Position numbers and translations under genes: made by a program
Notes under the pieces: model-generated
What the model was told of the DNA's origin: nothing
The model's database searches: none
The model's input: the letters and a program-made list of their open reading frames with translations, nothing else
Source of the DNA: FCB group bacterium
Lineage (GTDB): Bacteria > Fidelibacterota > Marinisomatia > Marinisomatales > JAADGP01
NCBI GenBank assembly: GCA_013152315.1
Contig: JAADGP010000120.1
Location: 1 to 36,551 of the forward strand
Direction of reading: 5' to 3'
Length of the DNA stretch: 36,551 nucleotides
Shown: in pieces, positions 10,427-21,416 of the stretch
Layout of the letters: each line of letters begins with the position of its first letter
Numbering within the stretch: the stretch's first letter is position 1

Positions 10427-11872
10427 ATGGAAACAACTATTAAAACGGAATCGATTGTTGAATCTTTGCCCTATAAGGTCAAGGATATAACCTTAGCGGA
10501 TTCCGGCCGAAAAGCGATTGGAATTGCCGAAAAGGAAATGCCCGGCCTGATGGCCGTGCGTGAAAAGTACAGCACACAAAAACCGTTAACCGGATTTCGG
10601 CTGAGCGGATCCCTGCATATGACGGTGGAGACGGCGGTATTAATCGAAACCTTAAAAGCGTTGGGGGCGGATGTTCGCTGGGCCAGTTGCAATATCTTTT
10701 CAACGCAGGATCACGCCGCCGCCGCTATCGCCGCGACCGGTACCCCGGTTTTTGCGTGGAAGGGCGAATCACTGGAAGAATACTGGTGGTGCACCCTGGA
10801 AGCGTTAACCTTTCCCGGTAATCAAGGCCCCAATCTCATTGTTGATGATGGCGGTGACGCCACATTATTAATTCACAAGGGCCACGAATTGGAGGAGCAT
10901 TACCTGAAGACCGGCGCCGCGCCGGAGATTACCTCCAGCGTCGAAGAAGAACGAATTATTGATGAGTTATTAAGGGATGTATTGCGGAAGGATCCTCTGC
11001 ACTGGCATAAGGTGGTGAAAGAGCTGATCGGTGTTTCCGAAGAAACAACCACCGGTGTGAATCGCTTAATTCGCATGGAAAAGGAAGGGACACTGCTGGT
11101 CGCCGCCTATAATGTGAATGATTCGGTGACCAAGTCGAAATTTGATAATGTGTACGGTTGCCGGGAATCGCTGGCCGACGGGATAAAACGCGCCACGGAT
11201 GTGATGATCGCGGGGAAAACCGTGGTGGTTTGTGGTTATGGTGATGTGGGACGTGGTTGTGCCCAATCGATGCGTGGCTATGGCGCCCGGGTTTTGGTAA
11301 CCGAAATAGATCCGATTTGCGCCTTACAGGCGGCGATGGAAGGATATGAAGTCGTCACCGTGGAACAGGCCTTATACGAGGCCAATATCTTTGTAACCGC
11401 CACCGGCAATAAGGATGTGATAACCCTGGACCACATGCGAAAAATGAAAGATCAGGCCATTGTCTGCAATATCGGTCATTTCGACAACGAAATTCAGGTG
11501 TCGCAACTCAATAATGCCGAGGACGTAACCAAAGAGAATATTAAGCCTCAGGTTGACCGTTATACGTTTGCGGACGGTCATCAAATCTTTTTATTGGCGG
11601 AAGGGCGGTTGGTTAACTTAGGGTGTGCCACCGGTCATCCCAGTTTTGTCATGTCTAATTCTTTTACGAACCAGGTCCTGGCCCAAATGGCCCTGGCCAG
11701 GGAAAAACCGGAAATCGGCGTCTATCGACTTCCGAAAAAACTGGACGAGGAGGTCGCCCGTCTCCATTTGGATAAATTGGGAGTGACTTTAACGGAATTG
11801 ACCGAAGAACAGGCACAATATATCGGGGTACCCAAAGAAGGACCATACAAGCCTGATCATTACCGTTATTAG
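10427..11872 (+). CDS. ahcY: Adenosylhomocysteinase
   Basis: '[40 protein letters not shown]' NAD-binding region; C-terminal 'KPDHYRY'. Confidence 0.98.
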   Translation: METTIKTESIVESLPYKVKDITLADSGRKAIGIAEKEMPGLMAVREKYSTQKPLTGFRLSGSLHMTVETAVLIETLKALGADVRWASCNIFSTQDHAAAAIAATGTPVFAWKGESLEEYWWCTLEALTFPGNQGPNLIVDDGGDATLLIHKGHELEEHYLKTGAAPEITSSVEEERIIDELLRDVLRKDPLHWHKVVKELIGVSEETTTGVNRLIRMEKEGTLLVAAYNVNDSVTKSKFDNVYGCRESLADGIKRATDVMIAGKTVVVCGYGDVGRGCAQSMRGYGARVLVTEIDPICALQAAMEGYEVVTVEQALYEANIFVTATGNKDVITLDHMRKMKDQAIVCNIGHFDNEIQVSQLNNAEDVTKENIKPQVDRYTFADGHQIFLLAEGRLVNLGCATGHPSFVMSNSFTNQVLAQMALAREKPEIGVYRLPKKLDEEVARLHLDKLGVTLTELTEEQAQYIGVPKEGPYKPDHYRY

Positions 11873-12039
11873 AGCGCGGAAAACCGGGCGACGATAATTG
11901 GGCACCACCCCCAATCGCCTTTTAACGCGCCGACCTGCCACAAGACTATATTTCGGCAAACGTAAATTTTTGTGGCAATGCTCCTTAAAATGGGTGAATT
12001 TTAGGCCGCCTGTCCTGTTTAGATCGTGAAAAAAACGAC

Positions 12040-14976
12040 ATGATCCAGCAGATAAAAAGAAAAATATTCCGAAAAGCAGGGGCTTTGCTACTGTTAGGGT
12101 CGTTGCTGTTTATTACAAACGCCTGCGATTTCGAGAGCCCCGCCGATTTCGAAACCCCTACCTGGTTCGTCGATATCAAGTTTCCCCTTGTTCATGAGCG
12201 GTATCTCCTGAGCGATATCGTCGACGGTAAAATTATTACTCCCACGCCCGATTCCCTGGGTATGCAGATCATTTTTGAAGGAGAATTACCGGACACGTCA
12301 ATAGACCCGTCTTATCTGCAGGTGGCTGTGAATCAGGATATTCAGGCCGAACAGGATCCGGTGATGACTCCGGATCTCACGGTTGAAATAGATACCGTCA
12401 TTTCAATGGTTATTCCCCTTGCCCCTAAAGGAATGATTGATGTGAACGGTGATCAATTCTCCGTACCCCCGGCCGTGGACCGGCAAATATTCACGTCCGT
12501 CTGGAATAAGATTGCGGCGGCGTTCGATACTCTGATCCAGGTGGATATCGCCCTTCCGCAGATTAGCTCCGGTGATCTGCCCGTGTTTATCACCTCCGTT
12601 GACGCCTTTGTCATCAGCGAGGACACGGATACCGATTCCAGTATGTTTTCCACGTATATCACCAATAATGGTCTACCTACGGCCATCCGGGATATCCGAT
12701 TCCGGCTTCTCACGGACACCCAAAGCCCCTTTGACACGTTGGCGAACCATACGCGGGATTCCCTGGCGAAAGATTCCACGTATCGTGATCATACCCTCCT
12801 GGGCAGAGATTCGCTGGGAACAGCCTTACGGATGGAATTTGGTTTCGGGCTTCAACAAGAAACGGTATTGGACACGCTCACCATTAATGCGGGGGATTCG
12901 GTTCAAATTAACCTGGGGATTCGGATCCGTATTGCCGGTATCGATCAGGCCGTGGTAACGATCGCCGAGACGGATATATCACCGGATCTTCCGGCAATCA
13001 CGTTCCCTTCGGATGTTGAGATTTATTCCGGTGTTTTTGCCAGTAACACCAGGATGGGTGTGAATGAAATAAAAGTATCCAATCTGCGAAGCACGTTTCC
13101 GTTCGATATTAATTTTACGATGAATTTCAGGAATTTCGTTCCGCCGGCAGGACAGGATTCGGTAAAAATTGAGACCACATTGGGTGAAAGTAACCCACCC
13201 TATGCTCAAACTTTTGACATTGACGGTTATACTTTTTCCAATCCGGAGGGATCTGACAGCGCTTTGCGGGCACTGGTAATCGATATGGCTGCGATATTAA
13301 CGGCGCAACAGACTACCATACCACTGGATGGCTCCGAACTGGGCCGTTTTACCATGCGGGTGCAGGTCGGTGAATTACATTTCGAATCGTTGCAGGCGAA
13401 CATCATTCAGGAATTCCCACCGACACAACAGGATATAACCGGACTACCCCAGGGATTTACCGGCATGGCATTTACGGACGTCAGAATTGAATTTATCATG
13501 CTAAACCAAATCCAGTTGCCGGTTACCCTGAATATTACCATGATTGGAATTAACACGTTCGGTGATTCCTCGATTGTCGCTGTCAGGGGATCCGTCGGCA
13601 GTCCTGATAATGCGGAGGATACCACCAAAACCATTATTCGCCTGAGCCGTGAAGGGACGACCACATTAATTTACAATTCTCCTTCCGATAAAACCTGGGC
13701 CGATAGCACCACGGTTCCACCGGGCCCCGGTGAATCGACGATCGTCGAACTGATGTCCTTCAACCCGGCGCGGATGCAGGTGGATGCCGCGGCGAAAATC
13801 GACGGGCGGGGAAAAATTGTTGTGGGGGCCTCCATCGGGGGCTCGTATCGGTTGGTCGCGCCTTTTGAAGTGCGCATGGATGAGATGACTTTTATTCCGG
13901 CGACAAAAACACCGCTCCGGGAAATGGACAATAGTACCCGGAACAGGATTCGCAGCTCTCTTTACCTGGCCGAGTTGGGAACTCACGTCGTTAACCGGAT
14001 TCCCGTGGGGGGAGAAATATCCATTCTGCAGTCGAATAAGAATTATTTCCCGCTGGATACAACCAGCGCCATGCTCCGTGCTTTTCGTGATTCGATGGTC
14101 GTGAGCGAGGGCTGGTTACCTACCGATAGTCTCTATATCATTACCGATTGTGCGCGCCTCGATCCGGATATGGGAGGGCCTTATATTTTCGATGTGATGA
14201 CCGATTACAGCGATTGTGTGGACGGGTTGGTGTACCTGGTGCGCAGCACCGGGTCGGCCGTCGATACCGTTATATCCTACGTGGACACACTGGCGCAGGT
14301 CATATTGCCCGATCCGGCCGAATTGTACGCCGATACTTCCACTTCCGGGCGTCCCGGCGCCGTGGCCGTCCCCGGGGAGATCAATTTTGCCAGCGTCATC
14401 GATACCAATCGTATTTTTCTGATGACCGATTACGGCGACCATTTTATTGTCCCGCGATTTCATTTGAATGGAACAGATGGGGAGCGGGTTTACTTTTCCC
14501 TGTCCGATTACATCGATATCCAATCAACCATTACCTTCCGCATCAGCAGCACCGGGATGTTTTCCCCGGCGCCGAATGAACTGGTCGTGGTTTACCCCAA
14601 TGGCGGGGAAACCCTGAACATGAAAAATGAATACGTAGTTCGTTGGAAAACATACGGATCCATCGAAAAAGTCAATCTCTATTTCGGAACCGGGGCAGGT
14701 CTGGATGTTAACGTGGATGAGGATTGGTCGCCCATTGCCACCGAAATTGCCAATGTCGATTCGTTTTTATGGACTCCCGATACCACAGCCGGTATTGGTG
14801 AACTGACACAGTCCCAACGGGATAGTGTAAAAATTCGTATTTCCGATTCCAATTCCGACGTCAGTGACGCCAGCGGTTGGTTCTTTAAACTGACGGACAG
14901 TTCACTGCGCAGCCGAAGTTTATCCAATGACATTTTACCGATAAAAAATAACAACAAGCGGTTCAAAAGACGTTGA
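12040..14976 (+). CDS. Large secreted lipoprotein of unknown function with C-terminal beta-sandwich ('YPNGGE') domain
   Basis: Signal peptide with lipobox 'LLFITNAC|D'; C-terminal 'VVYPNGGETLNMKNEYVVRWKT' resembles Kre9/Knh-like surface domains. Confidence 0.75.
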   Translation: MIQQIKRKIFRKAGALLLLGSLLFITNACDFESPADFETPTWFVDIKFPLVHERYLLSDIVDGKIITPTPDSLGMQIIFEGELPDTSIDPSYLQVAVNQDIQAEQDPVMTPDLTVEIDTVISMVIPLAPKGMIDVNGDQFSVPPAVDRQIFTSVWNKIAAAFDTLIQVDIALPQISSGDLPVFITSVDAFVISEDTDTDSSMFSTYITNNGLPTAIRDIRFRLLTDTQSPFDTLANHTRDSLAKDSTYRDHTLLGRDSLGTALRMEFGFGLQQETVLDTLTINAGDSVQINLGIRIRIAGIDQAVVTIAETDISPDLPAITFPSDVEIYSGVFASNTRMGVNEIKVSNLRSTFPFDINFTMNFRNFVPPAGQDSVKIETTLGESNPPYAQTFDIDGYTFSNPEGSDSALRALVIDMAAILTAQQTTIPLDGSELGRFTMRVQVGELHFESLQANIIQEFPPTQQDITGLPQGFTGMAFTDVRIEFIMLNQIQLPVTLNITMIGINTFGDSSIVAVRGSVGSPDNAEDTTKTIIRLSREGTTTLIYNSPSDKTWADSTTVPPGPGESTIVELMSFNPARMQVDAAAKIDGRGKIVVGASIGGSYRLVAPFEVRMDEMTFIPATKTPLREMDNSTRNRIRSSLYLAELGTHVVNRIPVGGEISILQSNKNYFPLDTTSAMLRAFRDSMVVSEGWLPTDSLYIITDCARLDPDMGGPYIFDVMTDYSDCVDGLVYLVRSTGSAVDTVISYVDTLAQVILPDPAELYADTSTSGRPGAVAVPGEINFASVIDTNRIFLMTDYGDHFIVPRFHLNGTDGERVYFSLSDYIDIQSTITFRISSTGMFSPAPNELVVVYPNGGETLNMKNEYVVRWKTYGSIEKVNLYFGTGAGLDVNVDEDWSPIATEIANVDSFLWTPDTTAGIGELTQSQRDSVKIRISDSNSDVSDASGWFFKLTDSSLRSRSLSNDILPIKNNNKRFKRR

Positions 14977-16460
14977 AGCGAATAATTACGTTCACGGCCT
15001 GTTTTGTTTTAATCACGTTTTTCGTGTACGGACAGTCCAAGCGCGACCCACGGTCGGTGGCCATGGCGGACGCTTATACCACCATAGCCGACGGTATTTT
15101 CGCGATTGGGTATAACCCGGCGTTGTTAGCCTACCAACGGGATAAACCGTTTATGCTGCAACTGTTGGGAGTGGATTTTGGGATTGTCGGAAATTTCTTT
15201 TCGTTAAAGAATCTGAGTGAAATCAGCGGGGATACGTTAGTAGGCGCCAGAAAAGACGCCCTGTTCCGGAATTTTGAAGACAGCGGTGGACTGACCTTTT
15301 TCCAGGATCTGCATGTTCCGACACCAATCTTAAACTACGCTTCGGGGAACATGGCTTTTACGAGCAATACGATTATTCTGACGAATACGCGAATTCCCCT
15401 GGGATTGCTGCGATTGATGTTGTACGGAAACGCCGATTACCCGGATATCGATCTGACGTTTAATTATGAAATCCTGGGGGTCAATGAACTGGGGTTTTCC
15501 TTTGCCGTTCCTTACGAGACATTTGCCTGGGGGGTAACACTCAAATATTTACAGGGTCTTTTCTATTTCGGGATTGATCCCGATTCCAGCAAAGCGAATC
15601 TGGAGACGACGGAAGACGCGTTGTACGGTCAGGGTTCGTACCTGCTGCGCCAGGGAATAGGGGGATCCGGACTTGGACTTGACGTGGGATTTGCCACCAA
15701 AGAAATAAATGGTTGGCGGGTAGGGTTTTCAATGATCAACGCTATTGGGAAAATAACCTGGAACCGTCCCAGCTTCATCAAGGATATCCTGGCCGGACCC
15801 GATAAAATATATGGGAATAAAGACGATCTCTGGCATTTCTCCTGGGGCGGCACCGTTCTGAACGATTCCATGGCAATCCGGTACACGTACCAGATTGATT
15901 CGGTTAACGCGCAAACGCTTTCCAGCGATTCGTTGTTTACCAGCAAACAGGTGATCGTGCGGAACGTGGATGAAAACGGGAAACTGAAGGAATTCTCAAT
16001 CAATTACCCGGCGATTTTCCGGATCGGAGTCTCCAAATCCTTACCTGATTATTTGATCAGTTCCGATTTGGTTACCGGCTTTGAGAATCGATTCTTTGCC
16101 CGCGCGCGTTGGCGATGGTCGATCGGAGTGGAAATGCAGAAGTTTCCCAGTTTTCCCCTTCGCATTGGTTACGGATGGGGGGGCGCCGATTTCAAGGAAT
16201 TGTCATTGGGTTTCGGTTTTCATAAAGGACCGATCATATTCGATTTTGGTTTCGCTTTCCGTAACGGGATCTGGATTCACACCATGAAAGGGCTGAATAT
16301 ATCGACGGCGCTGACGATAACCAGCTTCAGGAGCCGGAAGAGCAAGCCGGCGGAAGAAACAAGCGCCGGGCCGGCGCCTGTTCCCGTCGAACAAAACGAA
16401 CAGGAAGCGAAACCCGAGGAACAACCGGAATCACGATCATTTCCGGGCGAAGAACAATAG
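14973..16460 (+). CDS. Outer-membrane beta-barrel-like protein (DUF5723-like)
   Basis: Signal peptide; 'RDPRSVAMADAYTTIADGIFAIGYNPALLAY' N-terminus typical of FadL/PorV/DUF5723-like barrels; TTG start overlaps upstream TGA. Confidence 0.65.
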   Translation: MKRIITFTACFVLITFFVYGQSKRDPRSVAMADAYTTIADGIFAIGYNPALLAYQRDKPFMLQLLGVDFGIVGNFFSLKNLSEISGDTLVGARKDALFRNFEDSGGLTFFQDLHVPTPILNYASGNMAFTSNTIILTNTRIPLGLLRLMLYGNADYPDIDLTFNYEILGVNELGFSFAVPYETFAWGVTLKYLQGLFYFGIDPDSSKANLETTEDALYGQGSYLLRQGIGGSGLGLDVGFATKEINGWRVGFSMINAIGKITWNRPSFIKDILAGPDKIYGNKDDLWHFSWGGTVLNDSMAIRYTYQIDSVNAQTLSSDSLFTSKQVIVRNVDENGKLKEFSINYPAIFRIGVSKSLPDYLISSDLVTGFENRFFARARWRWSIGVEMQKFPSFPLRIGYGWGGADFKELSLGFGFHKGPIIFDFGFAFRNGIWIHTMKGLNISTALTITSFRSRKSKPAEETSAGPAPVPVEQNEQEAKPEEQPESRSFPGEEQ

Positions 16461-17543
16461 CAACAATCCTCCCGTAGAAAAAACAATATTCCCGATCCAG
16501 GCGGCCAATAGCGGATCCAGGACCGCCTTGTACCCCAGGGATTGTCCGAACTTGATAAAAACGTAATAACCAAAGATTACGAAAACACTCATCCCGGCGC
16601 CGAAGGAAAGCCCCCCCTTTTGCCGCATGACCACCAAAGGTAAACCGAATAAAACGACGATTAAATTCGTGAACGCAAAAGAAATTTTGAAATAGCGAGC
16701 CACTTCCCAACGTCGCGTGTCGACACCGTTTTCCTTTAACAGGGCAATGCGTTCCGTCAATTCGGTGAAATTTAACTCGTCCGGCGACTTGAATTGTTTG
16801 GTAATATCGTCAGGAACGAATCCCAATACCATTACTGAGTCGTGCTTGGAAATAACAACATCATTTTCAGTTCGGTCGGGGCCAAAAGAACGTATCGAAA
16901 AATCGGAAACCACCCAACCTCCTAGAGAATCAACCCAGGTGATGGACTTGGCATCGATGCGCTTGTCGATCATACCATTATCCAGAAAGATAATCGTTGC
17001 GCCCTGAGCGGAGCGTTTGTTAATCCGGTATTTGTTAAGGGCAATATGAATGGTTTCCTGTTTCTGCAGGAACACGTCGTTTAAAATACTTTTATGCCTT
17101 ATCAGACGTCTTCGGGACTTCTTTTTCATATACTTTCTTTCGATGGCAAAGCGTTTTTCATTTCCCCAACTGACAAGAACATTATCCAGATCGTAGGCGA
17201 CGGCGCTCATTATGAAACCGATCAAAATTAGCGGAATGGCAAGGCGGTAAAGACTGATCCCCGATGATTTCATCGCCGTCCATTCATTCCTTTTAACCAT
17301 GAGTCCGACACTGAACACGGTCGCAATCAGCATGGACATGGGTAAACAGATACTTAAAAACCAAGGTAGAGTGTAAAAATAGTACCGGAGTACCGTCTCC
17401 ACGGGAACGGAATTATCAATAAACTGGTCCAGATTCTCGATCAGGTCGACGATAATAAATACGGTGATGAATCCGACCAGCGACATGGCAAGAATGCTAA
17501 GAAATTGTTTGATTAAGTATCGGTCTATTATTTTCACAAGCAT
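16437..17543 (-). CDS. LptF/LptG (YjgP/YjgQ) family permease
   Basis: N-terminal 'IIDRYLIKQFLSILAMSLVGFITVFIIVDLIENLDQFI', six-TM architecture with periplasmic jellyroll region. Tail-to-tail overlap with the preceding + strand ORF. Confidence 0.88.
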   Translation of the reverse strand: MLVKIIDRYLIKQFLSILAMSLVGFITVFIIVDLIENLDQFIDNSVPVETVLRYYFYTLPWFLSICLPMSMLIATVFSVGLMVKRNEWTAMKSSGISLYRLAIPLILIGFIMSAVAYDLDNVLVSWGNEKRFAIERKYMKKKSRRRLIRHKSILNDVFLQKQETIHIALNKYRINKRSAQGATIIFLDNGMIDKRIDAKSITWVDSLGGWVVSDFSIRSFGPDRTENDVVISKHDSVMVLGFVPDDITKQFKSPDELNFTELTERIALLKENGVDTRRWEVARYFKISFAFTNLIVVLFGLPLVVMRQKGGLSFGAGMSVFVIFGYYVFIKFGQSLGYKAVLDPLLAAWIGNIVFSTGGLLLLFFARK

Positions 17544-17617
17544 AACTGTTGTTTTACCAGACGGTAATTTCCATATAATGCGTATATTTTAAAAATGATT
17601 CAAAGGCGATTATACAA

Positions 17618-19018
17618 ATGAATGATCAATCCGGGTTGATAGAAGTTCTGGATAAATTAGCGGCTGATTTTGCTAATTTTATGTGGGGCACACCACTGCT
17701 GATATTAATGATCGGGGGTGGTTTGTATTTTACGATTTATTGTCGTTTTATTCCCTTCCGCTATTTTAAACATGCCATCAATATTTTGCGGGGAAAATAT
17801 GATCGTGATGATGACCCCGGTGACATTACCCATTTTCAGGCGCTTTCCAGCGCCCTGGCCAGCACGGTAGGAATGGGGAATATCAGTGGCGTGGCGATCG
17901 CCATATATATGGGTGGACCCGGCGCTTTGTTTTGGATGTGGGTCAGCGCCATTGTGGGGATGTCGACAAAATTTTTCACCTGCACTTTAAGTATTCTTTA
18001 TCGGGGGAAAGATGATCGTGGTAACATCCAGGGGGGACCGATGTATTATATCGAAACCGGCTTGGGACCGAAATATCGTCCCCTGGGAATTGTATTCAGC
18101 ATCGCGGGATTGGTTGGCTGCCTTTCTTTGTTTCAAGCCAATCAGCTCACGCAAATTATTCGTGACGCAATCTTCATACCCAGTGGTTTGTTCCTGGTCA
18201 CCCCGATCTACGGCAATCTTGTTGTCGGGGTAATAATAGCGATCCTCGTTGCCAGTGTCATTTTCGGCGGGATTAAACGGATAGGTCTCGTTGCTTCGCG
18301 ATTGGTGCCGGTCATGGTAGCGCTTTATATGTTTGCCGGGTTGTTTATTTTATTGAAGAATGTCACCGCCGTTCCGTCCTTGTTTATGTTGATATTCCGG
18401 GACGCTTTTACCGGCGATGCCGTGGCGGGCGGTGCGGTGGGAGTGGTCATTATTACGGGTGTTCGCCGGGCGGCGTTTTCCAACGAGGCCGGTATCGGCA
18501 CCGAAGCGATGGCGCATGGCGCGGCCAAAACAAACGAGCCCGTCCGTGAAGGTCTGGTCGCGATGATGGGACCATTTATCGATACTATAGTCGTGTGTAC
18601 CGTCACCGCCATTGTTATCCTGACGTCAGGAATATGGCAAGGCAATGTGGCGAACGGTGTGACGTTGACAACCCAGGCTTTTACCCAGGAATTGGGGGGG
18701 GTGGGACAGCTCTTGTTGCTTGTTTCCGTGTTTACCTTCAGTATTTCCACCATGATCGGCTATTCGTACTATGGATGCAAATGCGCCGGCTATTTATTCG
18801 GGTCCCGATGGAAAGGGGTTTATAACGGTGTTTACGTAATATCTTTGGTTATCGGCGCCGTGGTTTCGATTGATATGGTAATCAATATTCTGGATGGCAT
18901 GTTCGCCATAATGGCCATCCCGACCATGACGTCAACAATTCTTTTATCACCAAAAGTCATGGCCGAAGCCAGACGATATTTTGCCAAATTGAAGGTACAG
19001 GAAAAGGTTAAAGCTTAG
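17618..19018 (+). CDS. Alanine/glycine:cation symporter (AGCS) family
   Basis: 'FQALSSALASTVGMGNISGVAIAIYMGGPGALFWMWVSA' and 'RAAFSNEAGIGTEAMAHGAAKTNEPVREGLVAMMGPFIDT' AGCS signatures. Confidence 0.94.
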   Translation: MNDQSGLIEVLDKLAADFANFMWGTPLLILMIGGGLYFTIYCRFIPFRYFKHAINILRGKYDRDDDPGDITHFQALSSALASTVGMGNISGVAIAIYMGGPGALFWMWVSAIVGMSTKFFTCTLSILYRGKDDRGNIQGGPMYYIETGLGPKYRPLGIVFSIAGLVGCLSLFQANQLTQIIRDAIFIPSGLFLVTPIYGNLVVGVIIAILVASVIFGGIKRIGLVASRLVPVMVALYMFAGLFILLKNVTAVPSLFMLIFRDAFTGDAVAGGAVGVVIITGVRRAAFSNEAGIGTEAMAHGAAKTNEPVREGLVAMMGPFIDTIVVCTVTAIVILTSGIWQGNVANGVTLTTQAFTQELGGVGQLLLLVSVFTFSISTMIGYSYYGCKCAGYLFGSRWKGVYNGVYVISLVIGAVVSIDMVINILDGMFAIMAIPTMTSTILLSPKVMAEARRYFAKLKVQEKVKA

Positions 19019-19023
19019 AATTT

Positions 19024-19125
19024 GAAACGTAAAACGTGATGCGTGAAACGTGAAACGTGAAACGTGATGCGTATCGGGACGCCATTTAGACATTAACAGT
19101 TCTCACGTTTTACGTTTCACGTTTC
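19024..19125. repeat. GAAACGT-rich direct and inverted repeat between convergent genes
   Basis: Iterated 'gaaacgt(g/a)' units; gaaacgtaaaacgtg (19024-19038) is a perfect inverted repeat of cacgttttacgtttc (19104-19118). Confidence 0.8.
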
Positions 19126-19189
19126 ATTCGGTACTCTCCACGTCTCAAACCGTAATGGATATTAATAAGTAATAAAATGGTTCTATCAG

Positions 19190-20110
19190 TTACTTTTTTA
19201 TCCCCTCCAGCCGTACCCACCCGGTATTGATTACGGGATCGCCGAACTCGAAGAACGATCGATAAGCGGATTCAACCGATGAACTCTGATCCTCGAGAAT
19301 GCCGGATAAAATCAAGTGGCCGCCGATCTTAACCAGCGCGGATAAGGTTGGCGCCAATTCCTTAAGCGGATTGGCCAGTATGTTCGCTACCAGCACATCG
19401 AACGGTTCCGATTTGATTTGATCAGGGGAACCGACAACCAGATCACAATGATTCAAATTCGCGTTTTGACGGGTAACGTCCAACGCCCTCTTGTCGATAT
19501 CGACACAAGTAACCGTTTTCGCGCCCAGCATTTTCGCGGCGATTCCCAGGATTCCGGAACCGCACCCGTAATCCAGGACGGTTTCGCCGCCCGTGAGATT
19601 TTCCACCAGCCACTCCAAACACATCAGCGTGGTGGGATGAGAGCCCGTCCCGAAAGCCAATCCCGGATTGATAAACACGTTTACGGCCGTCGGGTCGGGT
19701 GGGGTATGCCAAATCGGTACAATCCATAGTCGCTTATTTATTCGGAAGGGTTGGTATTGGCGTTGCGTGTATTCGACCCAATCCCGGTCTTCAATGAAGT
19801 CAACCTGAAACGCAGGAGGTTTTTTCAAGGCGAAATGCGTCTGAATCCTTTTTACAAATCCATCAATGTCTGTTTGCTCATCCAGTAGCAATGTTACTAT
19901 CGAATTATTCCAGGCCGAGTAATTTTGGTGTCCCGGTTCGTCGAACCATATTTCGGACGCGGTTTCCGTGGAAGAATCATCGTGAATCGTCGCCGACAGG
20001 GCGCCCAATTCCAGGGCCAGGTCGCACAATTCCATGGGATCCGAATTCTCAATCCGGATTGTAAGATTAATCCATTTTCGGGGCTGAATGTTTTGTGAAT
20101 CCTGTGACAT
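19190..20110 (-). CDS. prmA: Ribosomal protein L11 methyltransferase
   Basis: 'NPGLAFGTGSHPTTLMCLEWLVENLTGGETVLDYGCGSGILGIAAKMLGA' PrmA motif. Confidence 0.93.
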   Translation of the reverse strand: MSQDSQNIQPRKWINLTIRIENSDPMELCDLALELGALSATIHDDSSTETASEIWFDEPGHQNYSAWNNSIVTLLLDEQTDIDGFVKRIQTHFALKKPPAFQVDFIEDRDWVEYTQRQYQPFRINKRLWIVPIWHTPPDPTAVNVFINPGLAFGTGSHPTTLMCLEWLVENLTGGETVLDYGCGSGILGIAAKMLGAKTVTCVDIDKRALDVTRQNANLNHCDLVVGSPDQIKSEPFDVLVANILANPLKELAPTLSALVKIGGHLILSGILEDQSSSVESAYRSFFEFGDPVINTGWVRLEGIKK

Positions 20111-20274
20111 TGAGATACTAGTTTACCAAAATTTTTCCATTGCCGGAGCGGATTTCCGATGCAAAATGGTTCATTTCGTCTGTTTTTGATGATCGGATAT
20201 GAGTTGACGTTTCAAGAATAATGAAAACGGAATAAGTATTAATACCTCCGATTGAATTTGCTTTAAATTAAGAT

Positions 20275-21192
20275 ATGAATGAACAGCAACTGAAAAGCCG
20301 AAAGGATCTGACTACCGAGCAGCAAAACCCCAATTCCCATCAAATCGATAAACGATCCATACCGGAAATACTAAAGATCATTAACCGGGAGGATCAGTCC
20401 GTCGCCGGGGCGGTTGAGAAAGTTATTCCCGAAATAACCCGGGCCGTGGAGTTGGCCGTTAAGACCATTAAAAGCGGACACCGCATTTTTTATGTCGGCG
20501 CCGGAACCAGCGGACGGCTGGGAGTGTTGGATGCCACGGAAATGCCGCCCACGTATTCCGCTCCGCGGAATTGGTTTCAGGGAATCATCGCCGGAGGATG
20601 GGAGGCGCTTGTTCGATCCGTTGAAGGCGCCGAAGATAAACCGGAAGATGCTATCCTGGATTTGGAAACGGCCGGCGTGGAAGCCGGTGATTTGGTGTTC
20701 GGCATCGCCAGCAGCAGCGCGACTCCTTACGTGGTATCGGCATTGAAATATGGGCGCTCGGTGAAGGCATCCACAGTTTACCTGATTTGCAATCCCAAAC
20801 CGTTGGTGCCGGTGGAGGTTGACGTATTGATTGCCGTGGACGTGGGTCCGGAAATCATTACCGGCTCGACGCGAATGAAATCGGGCACCGCCACCAAAAT
20901 GATATTAAATATGGTGTCCACAACGACCATGATTCGAATCGGCAAGGTCTATGGCAATCTGATGGTGGATTTGCAGGTTGTGAATGATAAGTTGGCCGAT
21001 CGCGGGACGCGCATTATCGAACAATTAACCGACCTGGATTACGATAAGGCGCGGAAGTATCTTTACCTGGCCGAGGGATCGGTTAAAACCGCCATTGTGA
21101 TGGCGCGGAAAAATTGCGACCTGGAAGAAGCAAAAAATTTGCTACGAGAAAACGATGGTTTGCTAAGGCGGGTGATCGGAGATGTGGAGTGA
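20275..21192 (+). CDS. murQ: N-acetylmuramic acid 6-phosphate etherase
   Basis: 'IFYVGAGTSGRLGVLDATEMPPTYS' and 'EIITGSTRMKSGTATKMILNMVSTTTMIRIGKVYGNLMVD' SIS-domain signatures. Confidence 0.96.
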   Translation: MNEQQLKSRKDLTTEQQNPNSHQIDKRSIPEILKIINREDQSVAGAVEKVIPEITRAVELAVKTIKSGHRIFYVGAGTSGRLGVLDATEMPPTYSAPRNWFQGIIAGGWEALVRSVEGAEDKPEDAILDLETAGVEAGDLVFGIASSSATPYVVSALKYGRSVKASTVYLICNPKPLVPVEVDVLIAVDVGPEIITGSTRMKSGTATKMILNMVSTTTMIRIGKVYGNLMVDLQVVNDKLADRGTRIIEQLTDLDYDKARKYLYLAEGSVKTAIVMARKNCDLEEAKNLLRENDGLLRRVIGDVE

Positions 21193-21353
21193 AAATAATT
21201 GACGTGTGACTTGTGCATCAGCCGGAAAGCATGATGTCCGGCAATCGTCGGAAAAAAACAGGTTGCTGATTTTTACCAGGCGTAAAAATGTTTGTAACCC
21301 CGGTAAAAAGTGTATTAACTTCCCGCCACGAGATTCAGGCGAATAAAAACATA

Positions 21354-21416
21354 ATGAATTGCAAAAGAAAAAATTGTTGTTGTATGGTGGACTCAAGAGG
21401 ACTTGTGCCGGTGTAG
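21354..21416 (+). CDS. Cysteine leader peptide 1 (MNCKRKNCCCMVDSRGLVPV*)
   Basis: 20-codon ORF: ATG AAT TGC AAA AGA AAA AAT TGT TGT TGT ATG ... CTT GTG CCG GTG TAG; followed by an intrinsic terminator; same design repeated 187 nt downstream. Confidence 0.82.
   Translation: MNCKRKNCCCMVDSRGLVPV

Noticed and set aside
14148-14579. 143 aa + strand ORF inside the large lipoprotein gene
   Set aside because: Out-of-frame shadow ORF with Arg/Gly-rich low-plausibility translation within a well-supported CDS.
21201-21243. Possible third, degenerate attenuator copy ('gacttgtgcatcagcc' then gccgga/tccggc hairpin)
   Set aside because: Only a 9-nt match to the leader 3' ends, no Cys-rich ORF, and no T-run after the hairpin; compatible with chance.
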